From NCBI GenBank assembly GCA_050013795.1, contig JBEKEO010000165.1, positions 1 to 6,960 on the forward strand: a stretch of DNA of 6,960 nucleotides, given 5' to 3'. The notes under the pieces were generated by a model that had not been told where the DNA came from, searched no databases, and saw nothing but the letters and a program-made list of their open reading frames with translations. The DNA comes from CAWHOW01 sp050013795 (GTDB lineage Bacteria > Bacteroidota > Bacteroidia > Bacteroidales > CG2-30-32-10). The translations under genes were made by a program, and so were the position numbers. Below, piece by piece: positions 6,550-6,960 of this stretch (the first letter of the stretch is position 1; each line of letters starts with the position of its first letter).

Positions 6550-6960
6550 TCAGAAAAGCAAATCAGGTAATGATATAATGATAGAGGTTGCATTTCCACC
6601 GAACCCAGTTGCATTGATCATCACCTTATGAATATTTCTTGCGCGGTTTGATATTTCCGTTTTATAAGGAAATACAGGATAAAAATTATTCTGAAGACAG
6701 AGAAGTGCCAGTTCAAGATTTAATGCTGGAGAAGCAGAGTATGAATGACCGACCTTCCATTTGTTAGAGAACAGGTTTGGCATGTTTCCTTTAAACACTT
6801 CGTTTATCGCATTCATTTCGGCCTCGTCACCTTTTACAGTTCCGGGGCTGTGCAATAATACCAGATCGATGTTATTATCGGTAAGCATATTTTCAATAGC
6901 CATTTTCATAGAAGCTGCAATTAATGAACCATCTTCCGAGATACCGGTAAGCGTGGGTGG
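6550..6960 (-). CDS. Beta-ketoacyl-ACP synthase (KAS I/II type), C-terminal part only
   Basis: The frame is open from the window edge to TGA at 6550-6552, giving 136 residues; the N-terminal domain with the active-site Cys lies outside. Visible marks of the condensing-enzyme C-terminal domain, in order: EDGSLIAASMKMAIENM (helix), IDLVLLHSPGTVKGDEAEMNA with the first catalytic His (visible residue 37), NKWKVGHSYSASPALNLELAL with Lys67 and the second His72 spaced as in FabF K335/H340, and NATGFGGNATSIIIS, the glycine loop at the end. These residues are intact, so the enzyme should be able to decarboxylate and condense malonyl-ACP with an acyl primer. The first motif is HSPGT rather than the common HGTGT, which points to a divergent subgroup rather than housekeeping FabF. 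An internal ATG at 6909 exists, but coding clearly continues upstream of it. A fatty-acid, flexirubin or aryl-polyene pathway is possible; the neighbours needed to choose are not in view. Confidence 0.88.
   Translation of the reverse strand, partial: PPTLTGISEDGSLIAASMKMAIENMLTDNNIDLVLLHSPGTVKGDEAEMNAINEVFKGNMPNLFSNKWKVGHSYSASPALNLELALLCLQNNFYPVFPYKTEISNRARNIHKVMINATGFGGNATSIIISLPDLLF

Overview
The window reads as a piece of a Bacteroidota chromosome. It is AT-rich, has no Shine-Dalgarno-like sequences before its starts, shows a good match to the Bacteroidota -7 promoter box (TAnnTTTG), and carries a very large modular secreted protein of the kind common in that phylum. All supported genes lie on the minus strand. 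In transcription order they are the end of a beta-ketoacyl-ACP synthase (cut by the right edge), a spermidine-synthase-like methyltransferase, tex, and the start of a giant exported protein (cut by the left edge). No rRNA, tRNA, CRISPR array, insertion sequence or recognisable defence system was seen.

Right end (5851-6960): the ketosynthase and methyltransferase are 9 nt apart and in the same frame, so they are almost certainly one transcription unit. Such a pair, with no other fatty-acid gene in view, hints at a specialised fatty-acid or polyene-type pathway whose other genes would lie to the right. That pathway is an inference.

Middle (3619-5850): a complete 711-residue Tex protein, an RNA-binding transcription accessory factor, sits behind a 96-bp intergenic space. 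That space holds a 12-bp perfect palindrome just upstream of a weak promoter-like box.

Gene-poor stretch (2792-3618, 827 bp): this holds no convincing gene. Beginning 45 bp after the tex stop it contains a degenerate tandem array of exactly 21-bp units (eleven clear copies, at least two unit types). Further on are a 17-bp perfect inverted repeat made almost only of A and T, and the promoter of the next gene.

Left end (1-2791): 930 codons are uninterrupted from a signal-peptide start to the window edge. An N-terminal beta-rich domain is followed by CARDB/Ig-like modules alternating with jelly-roll (MAM-like) modules. The C-terminus, where a type IX secretion sorting domain would be expected, is outside the window.

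Nothing here proves a new system. The items most worth a second look are the 21-bp array and the ketosynthase-methyltransferase pair.
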